Positions 1 to 5,369 of a stretch of DNA of 7,466 nt are shown piece by piece; positions within the stretch are counted from its first letter, which is position 1; the number at the start of each line of letters is the position of its first letter. Position numbers and translations under genes: made by a program. This DNA is from Erythrobacter sp. (GTDB lineage: Bacteria; Pseudomonadota; Alphaproteobacteria; Sphingomonadales; Sphingomonadaceae), in the NCBI GenBank assembly GCA_002695185.1, contig NZOF01000113.1, positions 1 through 7,466 of the forward strand. The letters run 5' to 3'. Below the pieces are notes generated by a model. That model was not told the DNA's origin and searched no databases. It saw only the letters and a list, made by a program, of their open reading frames with translations.

Positions 1-75
1 ACCCGCTTCGACCGCAACATCAAGACCTTCATGGCTACCATCGCCATCGCAGCCTTCGTCACGTGGTGGCTCTAA
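1..75 (+). CDS. IS5-type transposase, C-terminal fragment (5' end outside window)
   Basis: The window opens inside a reading frame whose last 24 codons read TRFDRNIKTF, then MATIAIAAF, then VTWWL and a TAA stop. An Arg-Tyr/Phe-Asp motif followed by a hydrophobic helix at the extreme C-terminus is typical of IS5-superfamily DDE transposases, and this wording is one I associate with sphingomonad elements. Only the tail is present, so the catalytic DDE residues and the element's group cannot be checked. The stop codon lies directly before the presumed element end at about position 88. The frame is clear; the family assignment rests on recognition of a short peptide. Confidence 0.7.
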   Translation, partial: TRFDRNIKTFMATIAIAAFVTWWL

Positions 76-88
76 TGAGTCCGGACCC
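1..88 (+). mobile_element. Right end of an IS5-family insertion sequence
   Basis: The transposase tail ends at 75, and GAGTCCGGACCC at 77-88 is a plausible right terminal inverted repeat. It is followed by CTAG (88-91), which fits the YTAR or TA target duplication used by IS5/IS427-group elements. The HNH gene frame becomes recognisable immediately after this point and has no start upstream, so the element appears to have inserted into that gene. The left end lies outside the window, so the terminal repeat and target duplication cannot be confirmed here. Confidence 0.6.
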
Positions 89-90
89 TA

Positions 91-459
91 GTGAAGGCTC
101 GGGTTGGACAGGGGAGCTTCCGAGAGAGGTTGTTGACGCACTGGAAACGGCGTTGCTGCGTAACAGGATGTGCAATTGAACCGGTGCTTCGTGCGTCGCA
201 CATCAAACCATGGCGTGTTTCAAGGAATAAAGAGCGGCTCGATCCCTTCAATGGCCTCCTGCTCACCGCAAATATCGACATACTGTTTGACCGCGGTTTG
301 ATCTCATTCAGCGACGACGGAACCTTGCTACACGTGCGGGCGATCAAGGCTGACACATTAAAAATGTTGGGATGTAATCCTGCGGTTCGGCTAAAATTAG
401 ACGTTCGCCACACACCGTATCTTGCGTATCATCGAGCGGAGGTATTTGCAGGTCCGTAA
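91..459 (+). pseudogene. HNH endonuclease (HNH_2-like), 5'-truncated by insertion sequence
   Basis: The 122-residue frame carries a clear HNH signature: RCCVTGC (residues 21-27), SHIKPW (36-41, candidate metal-binding H37), DPFNGLLL (51-58, N54) and ILFDRGLISF (64-73). The C-terminal YLAYHRAEVF segment is also usual for this family. Such proteins are generally found as restriction-like HNH nucleases in accessory regions. Intact relatives have more sequence ahead of the VGQGSFRERLL segment. Here the frame starts with a GTG that abuts the IS end and has no ribosome binding site, so it is a truncated remnant and the missing part should lie beyond the left end of the IS. The nuclease motif block itself looks undamaged, so a short product translated from an IS-derived transcript cannot be excluded. 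Confidence 0.8.
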
Positions 460-658
460 GTGCTTATTCGGTCGGAAATGAGAATGATTATTTCAAGCTG
501 GATAATACTAGCTTTTTCTAAAGACTTAAGGGTAAGAGATACAATCGAAATAGATGCTGAAATCTTTAGGTAGCGCGCTGCAATGCTTGATCGAATGATC
601 GCGCAGGCAAATGCGGCGGACTAAGGCTATGGAACAAAGGGCGTGAAGGGAGCATATC

Positions 659-687
659 TTGACAAGTTTGAGATTTTTCGCTATCGA
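659..687 (+). promoter_or_regulatory. Possible sigma70-type promoter for the CAT tRNA-like gene
   Basis: A perfect TTGACA (659-664) is followed after 17 bases by TATCGA (682-687), which matches the -10 consensus only in its first half. Transcription would start at about 694, at the first base of the tRNA-like structure, leaving almost no 5' leader. The -35 match is strong and the -10 match is weak. Confidence 0.4.
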
Positions 688-693
688 GATAGT

Positions 694-767
694 GCGGCGT
701 TAGCTCAGCTGGACAGAGCGCCCTTCTCATAAAGGGGTGGTCGCGGGTTCGAGTCCCGCACGTCCAG
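694..767 (+). tRNA. tRNA-like gene, anticodon CAT, with imperfect acceptor stem
   Basis: The cloverleaf reads as follows: acceptor 694-700, T8-A9 at 701-702, D arm GCTC/GAGC (703-706 and 716-719), anticodon arm CCCTT/AGGGG around loop CTCATAA (anticodon CAT at 728-730), a 5-base variable loop, and T arm GCGGG/CCCGC with loop TTCGAGT (743-759). D, anticodon and T arms are well formed. The acceptor is not: pairs 1-72 (G-A) and 2-71 (C-C) are mismatched, and position 73 is G followed by CCG, so CCA is not encoded. A CAT anticodon fits Met, or Ile if the C were modified. It does not match the elongator tRNA-Met fragment at 5032-5079. It may be an accessory tRNA of the mobile region or a decaying copy. 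A competing hairpin joins 696-704 with 770-778. Confidence 0.65.
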
Positions 768-857
768 CCGCTAACGCCCAACTCCTTTTCTTCATTTTGA
801 CATGTGTTTGTTAGTGTTGTGCTGGGCGACACTCTTGCCTGGATGGCAATTTCATGG

Positions 858-873
858 TCCGATTCGTCCGATT
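858..873 (+). repeat. Tandem TCCGATT direct repeat beside the left att-like site
   Basis: TCCGATT occurs at 858-864 and again at 867-873, a 9-base period, and ends directly before the TAGACGCGTC block of the left composite repeat. Short direct repeats beside a recombination core can be recombinase arm-binding or accessory sites. No equivalent pair precedes the right copy, so this role is speculative. Confidence 0.3.
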
Positions 874-912
874 TAGACGCGTCGAAATTCCAATTCCGTT
901 GGAATCATAATC
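874..912 (+). repeat. Left copy of composite 39-bp direct repeat (att-like site)
   Basis: TAGACGCGTC (874-883), ten variable bases (884-893) and TTCCGTTGGAATCATAATC (894-912) recur in the same order and at the same spacing at 5005-5043. GACGCGTC is an 8-bp palindrome, and TTCC-GTT-GGAA is a small inverted repeat. The GGAATCATAATC portion equals the anticodon arm of elongator tRNA-Met. Neither flank of this copy is tRNA sequence: no 5' half precedes it and TGCAACTTCGCC follows. It therefore resembles an attP or a junction between two tandem integrated units, not an intact chromosomal site. Confidence 0.75.
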
Positions 913-1034
913 TGCAACTTCGCCACTCACTGGTCACCTGTTTTATAGCCCGGCGAAGGACGTGGACCTGATGGGCGAGATGGAGCGGGGATCGCTGGCG
1001 GCTTAGTCAAAGTAGTGAGAAAGTTGCTGATGGC

Positions 1035-2189
1035 TTAGTGTTCGGAAGCGGTGATCAGCCCGCCATGTTTGGAGACCTTTGTTAGAAAGTGTGTGGCGGA
1101 CTGGGTTTCTTCTAGGCCTGCATCTCGCCAAGATTTCGCTCCATGTGCGATCAACCCAATCGCCAAGCCAGGAACAGCGCCTAAGATTGTTCCACCGAGC
1201 GTCGCGCCTGCCGCACCACCAAAAAACCCATACTGCAACGCCTCCGTCGCCATACCCTTCGCATCGTCCAGCGTGTCTAATCGGAAGAGGCTTTTCAAAT
1301 ATGGGCCAAAAGATCTCTTCCTGTTTTCCCATTCATCAATGATCCGCTCTGCCGCGGCGCGCACGCGAGTGTCCCTAGCCGTTTTGTCTGCGATCCGAGG
1401 AATGCGCTTCGCTTCCTCAGCAAGGAGCTCACTAAAGGATTGCAGTCCCTCTCGATCTTTAGAGAGCGCCGCAAAATCGGAAGGGGTCATCTCTGTTAGA
1501 TCGAACGTCATCGAAATGACCAATTCTCCGATCTCTTGTCCTGATACAGCCTCTGTCGGCTTTAGGCGTGCATCATCGAACAAGATCGCCTGGTATAGCT
1601 CTGCTTCGCTCAATTGAGACGCTAGAACGTGGGTGTCAGCGCTGTCGGTAACAACTGCGCAGCCCCGATCCTTCGCCGCTGATGAGGCGGCAGTAGACAT
1701 AACCAACTCACCAACTTTGGGGTGCACCGCCAACCACGAGGCACCTCTGTGGCCTTCGCGGGGGCTCCAAATGAGTCCCTTCTCACAAAGCGCGTTCTGT
1801 AAAGCGTATGAGAACTTTGATCGATGAATCTGGAAAATTTCATCGTCACCGAACCGATCGATTGTAGCTTGTCGATCCAGTTGGCTAACAAAGCTTTGAT
1901 CTTGAAGGTCCTCCGCAAAGCGCTCCGCTAAGCGATTGGCTGCGAAATAAGCTTGCGGACTGTCGAGGGGATATGTGGTGACTAGAGGCTGCCCCCATGC
2001 ACCCTCTGTTTCCATCAATTCTCTGATGAAATCTGAATCTCGGAAAGCATATTCCTTGGGTGCCATCCTGAGAATGTGAGGAAAGAATAAAAGCGATGAT
2101 CTGAGCCAAGTCTCATCCCGAAAGTGAATATATGGGTAGTAGAGGGCATCCTTCACCTCCATTCGACCGTAATGATCTGCTTCGGGCAC
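1035..2189 (-). CDS. DUF6236-like protein with C-terminal glycine-zipper hydrophobic segment
   Basis: This protein has 384 residues, starting at GTG. The N-terminal block DALYYPYIHFRDETWLRSSLLFFPHI (residues 14-39) is the hallmark I associate with DUF6236, a family without assigned biochemistry. The middle is mostly helical and charged, with a predicted helix-rich stretch at about 235-300. Residues 320-350 (GFFGGAAGATLGG, then TILGAVPGLAIGLIAHG) form a hydrophobic glycine-rich stretch with small residues at regular spacing. This resembles a glycine zipper that could insert into a membrane, perhaps as a hairpin. There is no signal peptide. The gene is divergent from the helicase-nuclease gene across 250 bases inside the same repeat-bounded cassette, so joint function is likely. 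A membrane-acting effector role is inference only. The GTG start is preferred because GAGGAG lies 8 bases upstream; the next in-frame ATG (residue 10, position 2162) has no good ribosome binding site. Confidence 0.8.
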   Translation of the reverse strand: MPEADHYGRMEVKDALYYPYIHFRDETWLRSSLLFFPHILRMAPKEYAFRDSDFIRELMETEGAWGQPLVTTYPLDSPQAYFAANRLAERFAEDLQDQSFVSQLDRQATIDRFGDDEIFQIHRSKFSYALQNALCEKGLIWSPREGHRGASWLAVHPKVGELVMSTAASSAAKDRGCAVVTDSADTHVLASQLSEAELYQAILFDDARLKPTEAVSGQEIGELVISMTFDLTEMTPSDFAALSKDREGLQSFSELLAEEAKRIPRIADKTARDTRVRAAAERIIDEWENRKRSFGPYLKSLFRLDTLDDAKGMATEALQYGFFGGAAGATLGGTILGAVPGLAIGLIAHGAKSWRDAGLEETQSATHFLTKVSKHGGLITASEH

Positions 2190-2197
2190 TTTGATAA

Positions 2198-2203
2198 CTC
2201 CTC
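2198..2203 (-). promoter_or_regulatory. Ribosome binding site fixing the GTG start of the DUF6236-like gene
   Basis: On the minus strand GAGGAG lies 8 bases before the GTG at 2189-2187. It is the strongest Shine-Dalgarno match in the neighbourhood and favours this GTG over the ATG at 2162. Confidence 0.65.
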
Positions 2204-2378
2204 ATCAGGCGGCTTCGCATGCGTAGGACATTTTTTAGCATTAAGCGCAAAGCATTGCTTGAATGAAGATGATGAAAATACTCCGTGGCGGCTACGGCCT
2301 AAATGACATTTTCCACCCCGAACTTGAGTTACGCATTCGCGAGTTACACAGTTTTTCCTACTGCCGTGGCGGTGGAGG

Positions 2379-2392
2379 GCTGGACGTCCAGC
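2379..2392. repeat. 14-bp perfect palindrome, possible operator of the divergent pair
   Basis: GCTGGACGTCCAGC is fully self-complementary and lies 47 bases ahead of the helicase start codon, which suits a dimeric repressor site. The two halves, GCTGGAC and GTCCAGC, also occur at 708-714 and 762-768 within and just after the CAT tRNA-like gene; this may be coincidence. Confidence 0.35.
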
Positions 2393-2439
2393 GATCGCAC
2401 TGCCATCGCAAGCCCAATAGGTGATAGGGGTCTGAATAC

Positions 2440-4959
2440 ATGGTCGATTTCAAAAGTCGCCTTGGTGGCAAGTCTGCGTCAAAACCGACCGATCCAATTG
2501 AGCTATACGATACGTTGGATCGAGAGCACGACAAAGGTCCTTTGCGCCCCTCTCAAAGGGCGGTTCTTGCTGAGTGGAATAAGCGGTCCAGCAAAACTCG
2601 TGACGTGATTGTAAAGCTGCATACTGGTCAGGGGAAGACTCTTGTTGGTCTGCTGATGCTGCAAGCTCGTTTGAACTCCAAAAAGGGTCCGGTCGTTTAC
2701 TTATGTCCTGACAATTATCTTATTGCGCAGACTTGTGAGCAGGCCCGCCAATTCGGCATCCGCACTTGCACCGCACCAAACGACCTTCCTGAGGAATTTC
2801 TCAATTCCGATCAGATCCTCGTTACGTCTGTGCAGAAGCTCTTCAATGGCTTGACCAAATTTGGATTAAGGGGTTCTTCCTTGGAGGTTGATACCGTCCT
2901 AATGGACGACGCGCACGCTTGTGCGGACCGTATTCGTGAGGCCTGCCGAATTCGCATCCCAAGAGACGAACCTGCCTATTCGGAGCTTAAATCTCTGTTC
3001 GCGGTTGATCTGGAACAGCAAGGGGTAGGGACCTTTGCTGACATTGAGAATAAGAAGCGCGATGCTCTCCTGCCCGTGCCCTACTGGACTTGGGTAGAGC
3101 GGGAATCTGAGGTGGCGGCCATTCTGGCGGCGCAGAACGATCGCAAGTCGGTCAAATTTGCCTGGCCACTACTCAAGGACATTCTATCGCACTGCCAATG
3201 TGTTATTTCAGGTGCTGCAGTTGAAATTGAACCCTACCTCTCACCGCTTGATGCCTTTGGGTCTTACTCAAACGCGCAGCACCGGATCTTCATGTCGGCC
3301 ACGGTCACCGATGATGCTTTTCTCGTTAAAGGTCTTCGCCTTACTCCCGCGACTATTACGAACCCACTCACTTACGATGAGGAGACGTGGTCCGGCGAGA
3401 AAATGGTCGTGATCCCATCGCTTATCCACGAAGACTTGAGCCGTGATCGAATCATATCCGGTTTCGGCAAACCCAATCCCGACCGCAAGTCAGGATATGT
3501 GTCTCTGGTTCCGAGCGCCGCGATAAGCCAAATTTGGGAGGATAAGGGCGCTGTCGTGGCGGATAAGGACAGTATCGACGAGTTACTCGACAATTTGAGG
3601 GACGGACAGTTTGAAGACACGGTAGTTCTGGTGAATCGTTACGATGGGATTGATCTGCCAGACGCTACCTGCCGAATATTGATATTCGATTCACGTCCCT
3701 TTTCGGAGAGCCTAATAGACTTGCATAGCGAAGCTGTAAGGCCTCGAAGCGAGGCGACGCTCATGCGCACTGTCCGCACTGTCGAACAGGGAATGGGGCG
3801 CAGTGTCAGAGGCGAGAAAGATTACTCAGTTATCATCGTGATCGGCTCAGACCTTGTGAGGCTGATGCGCGAGAAAGCCACTCGTCGTTTTCTCTCGCCG
3901 CAAGTCGAGAAGCAAATCCAGATTGGTTTGGAGGTTGCGGAGATGGCGCGCCAAGAGGTCGCGGATGGGACGAAGCCGGTCAAAGCCTTTAACACGCTAG
4001 TGAAGCAGTCCTTGAGAAGGGATCCTGATTGGAAGGCATTCTATGCTGAGCAAATGGACGGTATCACACCGCGGGGTCCGAACGAAGAGATCCTGAACCT
4101 TTATGCCGGTGAGCTTGAAGCGGAGGAAGCATATCTTTCAGGCGATTATGCGGGCGCATCTCAACGCTTGCAGGCGTTTATCGACGGTGGGAAAATAGAC
4201 GAAACTGACCGAGGTTGGTTTTTGCAGGAGCGCGCAAGATACGAATGGGTCAGCAATCGTGCGGAAGCAAATGCTCTTCAGATTGCAGCTCATAAGATGA
4301 ACCGCCTTCTTCTCAAGCCGCCGACCGGCGTCACCGTTACAAAACTGACACTAGTGAGCCAAGGTCGCGCTGAGCGGATCATCAATTGGTTGCGTAGATT
4401 TGATAGCTACTCGGACATGGATGTCGTGCTCAGCGATATACTCGGCAAACTGCGGTTTGGGGTGAAGGCCGACACCTTCGAGCAAGCCTTAGACGAACTG
4501 AGCTTTGCCTTAGGGTTTGCTGGCGAGCGTCCTGACAAAGAATGGAAGGAGGGGCCGGACAACCTTTGGGCTTTAAATGATAAGCAATACTTACTCATTG
4601 AATGCAAAAGTGAGGTGAGCGTAACCCGTGCTGAGGTAAACAAGCGAGAAACGGAGCAGATGAATAGTTCAGCAGCTTGGTTCGACAAACATTATAAAGG
4701 GATGGATGTTACGCGCTTGATTATCCATCCTGCAAAGCGGATCGAAAGCGCGGCCGCTTTCACTCATGCCGTCGAAGGAGTTACCGAAAGAGATCTTACA
4801 AAGTTTGTCCAGGGATGTCGTGCATTCTTTAAGTCTTTTGAAGGACAGAATTTCGCTGATCTATCGGCTTCCCATGTCGATTCACTCGTAAATTCCCACA
4901 AACTGAGCGTAGACGACATTACGACGATATACTCACGAAAGCTAAAAGACATGAAGTAA
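2440..4959 (+). CDS. XPD/DinG-like SF2 helicase fused to C-terminal PD-(D/E)xK nuclease domain
   Basis: The 839-residue protein has a complete superfamily 2 helicase core: LRPSQRAVL (35-43), Walker A HTGQGKT (61-67, K66), motif Ib-like VTSVQKL (128-134), Walker B MDDAH (155-159), MSAT motif III (285-288), [11 protein letters not shown] (398-408, motif V) and QGMGRSVR (450-457, motif VI, arginine finger). The QGxGRxxR form and the motif V wording are closest to the XPD/DinG/Rad3 group. The four-cysteine iron-sulphur signature of XPD is not evident between motifs Ia and II. Residues 550-625 are helical and TPR-like ([14 protein letters not shown]). The C-terminal region (about 678-765) has E682, GPDNLW with D707, then LLIECKS with E721 and K723, which matches the E-D-ExK layout of a PD-(D/E)xK nuclease. 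Probable role: ATP-driven DNA or RNA unwinding coupled to cleavage, consistent with antiphage defence. ATG 2440 has ATAGGGGT 8 bases upstream. It does not match a named defence helicase I can identify with confidence. Confidence 0.85.
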   Translation: MVDFKSRLGGKSASKPTDPIELYDTLDREHDKGPLRPSQRAVLAEWNKRSSKTRDVIVKLHTGQGKTLVGLLMLQARLNSKKGPVVYLCPDNYLIAQTCEQARQFGIRTCTAPNDLPEEFLNSDQILVTSVQKLFNGLTKFGLRGSSLEVDTVLMDDAHACADRIREACRIRIPRDEPAYSELKSLFAVDLEQQGVGTFADIENKKRDALLPVPYWTWVERESEVAAILAAQNDRKSVKFAWPLLKDILSHCQCVISGAAVEIEPYLSPLDAFGSYSNAQHRIFMSATVTDDAFLVKGLRLTPATITNPLTYDEETWSGEKMVVIPSLIHEDLSRDRIISGFGKPNPDRKSGYVSLVPSAAISQIWEDKGAVVADKDSIDELLDNLRDGQFEDTVVLVNRYDGIDLPDATCRILIFDSRPFSESLIDLHSEAVRPRSEATLMRTVRTVEQGMGRSVRGEKDYSVIIVIGSDLVRLMREKATRRFLSPQVEKQIQIGLEVAEMARQEVADGTKPVKAFNTLVKQSLRRDPDWKAFYAEQMDGITPRGPNEEILNLYAGELEAEEAYLSGDYAGASQRLQAFIDGGKIDETDRGWFLQERARYEWVSNRAEANALQIAAHKMNRLLLKPPTGVTVTKLTLVSQGRAERIINWLRRFDSYSDMDVVLSDILGKLRFGVKADTFEQALDELSFALGFAGERPDKEWKEGPDNLWALNDKQYLLIECKSEVSVTRAEVNKRETEQMNSSAAWFDKHYKGMDVTRLIIHPAKRIESAAAFTHAVEGVTERDLTKFVQGCRAFFKSFEGQNFADLSASHVDSLVNSHKLSVDDITTIYSRKLKDMK

Positions 4960-5004
4960 CGGACTTGCTTAGCGCACATTGAGGTGGTGCATGAGCCGCC
5001 TACG

Positions 5005-5043
5005 TAGACGCGTCTACTGAGCGTTTCCGTTGGAATCATAATC
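5005..5043 (+). repeat. Right copy of composite 39-bp direct repeat (attR-like junction)
   Basis: TAGACGCGTC (5005-5014), ten bases unlike those of the left copy (5015-5024) and TTCCGTTGGAATCATAATC (5025-5043) repeat the 874-912 arrangement exactly in order and spacing. Here the first block extends to a 12-bp palindrome, TAGACGCGTCTA. The end of the repeat merges into tRNA-Met sequence, so the core GGAATCATAATC is shared between the element arm and the tRNA anticodon arm. This is the expected form of an attR for a tyrosine recombinase that targets a tRNA anticodon arm. Confidence 0.75.
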
Positions 5044-5079
5044 CGCGTGTCGGGGGTTCGAGTCCCTCCTCCGCTACCA
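5032..5079 (+). pseudogene. 3' half of elongator tRNA-Met (CAT), island insertion site
   Basis: From tRNA position 29 onward the sequence is a normal tRNA-Met: loop ATCATAA with anticodon CAT (5037-5039), T arm GGGGG/CCCTC with loop TTCGAGT (5052-5068), acceptor strand CTCCGCT (5069-5075), discriminator A and encoded CCA (5077-5079). Upstream of 5032 there is no D arm or 5' acceptor strand; a complete gene would need AGCGGAG at its start. The 5' half is therefore lost or displaced to the far side of an insertion, and this fragment cannot fold as a tRNA. Confidence 0.8.
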
Positions 5080-5100
5080 TTCTCACAAGAATATCGCGGG

Positions 5101-5241
5101 TCAATTGTCTTGCTTCAGGCGGGCTATGCTGAGCCCGCTCGACAATGCGCCCCGAGCGGCGCGGACCGCGTCGAGGTCGGGGTATCCGTTAACCGCCATC
5201 AACAGGTCGGCTACGGCGTATCCTGAGAGTTGCGTGATACA
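5101..5241 (-). pseudogene. Possible C-terminal remnant of an unidentified gene
   Basis: On the minus strand an open frame of 46 codons ends in TGA at 5103-5101 and is closed upstream by TAG at 5244-5242. It reads CITQLSGYAVADLLMAVNG, then YPDLDAVRAARGALSSGL, then SIARLKQDN. The composition looks protein-like (amphipathic helices, no low-complexity sequence), but there is no start codon near its 5' end except an internal ATG. It lies just outside the tRNA-Met junction and may be the broken end of a chromosomal or older island gene. I do not recognise the family, and a chance open frame in GC-rich DNA is possible. A structured inverted repeat (5104-5146) overlaps it. Confidence 0.3.
5104..5146. 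repeat. Nested inverted repeat downstream of the tRNA-Met fragment
   Basis: A perfect 7-bp stem GCGGGCT/AGCCCGC (5119-5125 and 5132-5138) with a 6-base loop sits inside an outer ATTGTC/GACAAT pair (5104-5109 and 5141-5146). There is no T-run on either side, so it is not a classical terminator, although it lies where a tRNA terminator might be. It may simply be part of the overlapping remnant frame. Confidence 0.35.
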
Positions 5242-5369
5242 CTATCGCTCGAAGACGAGATCATCGTTCTTGGAGTTAGATTAATCGCGGGACGACCATG
5301 GGAATATTGTCTCGGCCCTTTGATGCTGCCACAGCGCGCGTGTTCTTAATCTATTGGCGCTCTGTTCCC

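Larger units (their letters stand above)
2190..2439. promoter_or_regulatory. Divergent intergenic control region of the two-gene cassette
   Basis: All transcription of the two cassette genes must start in or near this 250-base stretch. The left part is AT-rich (TTTTTT at 2231-2236) and has AGCATT at 2237 and 2251 plus an 11-base inverted repeat, AAGCA-T-TGCTT (2250-2260). The centre has GAGTTAC twice, at 2326-2332 and 2341-2347, 15 bases apart. The right part has a perfect 14-bp palindrome, GCTGGACGTCCAGC (2379-2392), overlapping GCGATCGC (2391-2398). These are candidate operator sites. I see no convincing -35/-10 pair for either gene and no regulator gene in the cassette. Confidence 0.5.
874..5043. 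mobile_element. Two-gene cassette bounded by direct repeats, no integrase
   Basis: The outer limits are the two 39-bp composite repeats. Between them lie just two genes, with 122 bases between the left repeat and the first stop codon, 250 bases of divergent promoter region and 45 bases between the second stop codon and the right repeat. Both genes point outwards from a central control region. No integrase, excisionase, replication or transfer gene is present, so any movement would need a recombinase supplied elsewhere. The right boundary lies within a tRNA-Met gene. The alternative is that the repeats are relics of a larger, eroded island. Confidence 0.55.

Noticed and set aside
518..569. Inverted repeat CTAAAGA/TCTTTAG in the AT-rich stretch before the tRNA-like gene
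   Set aside because: A 7-bp stem with a 38-base loop in AT-rich DNA is expected by chance and has no terminator features.
601..624. Short plus-strand tail (MLDRMIAQANAAD) that might be an integrase C-terminus
   Set aside because: It is too short, preceded closely by stops, and lacks any catalytic R-H-R-Y residue; it cannot be assigned.
566..832. 88-residue minus-strand open frame containing GWTCGTRTRDHPFMRRALCPAELT
   Set aside because: This peptide is the reverse translation of the tRNA-like gene; GTRTRD-type peptides are a well-known annotation artefact over tRNAs.
1051..1617. 188-residue plus-strand open frame opposite the DUF6236-like gene
   Set aside because: It is antisense to a well-supported gene, is rich in Ser/Arg/Ala without domain signals and lacks a ribosome binding site.
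2303..2608. 101-residue plus-strand open frame overlapping the helicase start
   Set aside because: It runs through the control region and in another frame into the helicase, with no motif or ribosome binding site of its own.
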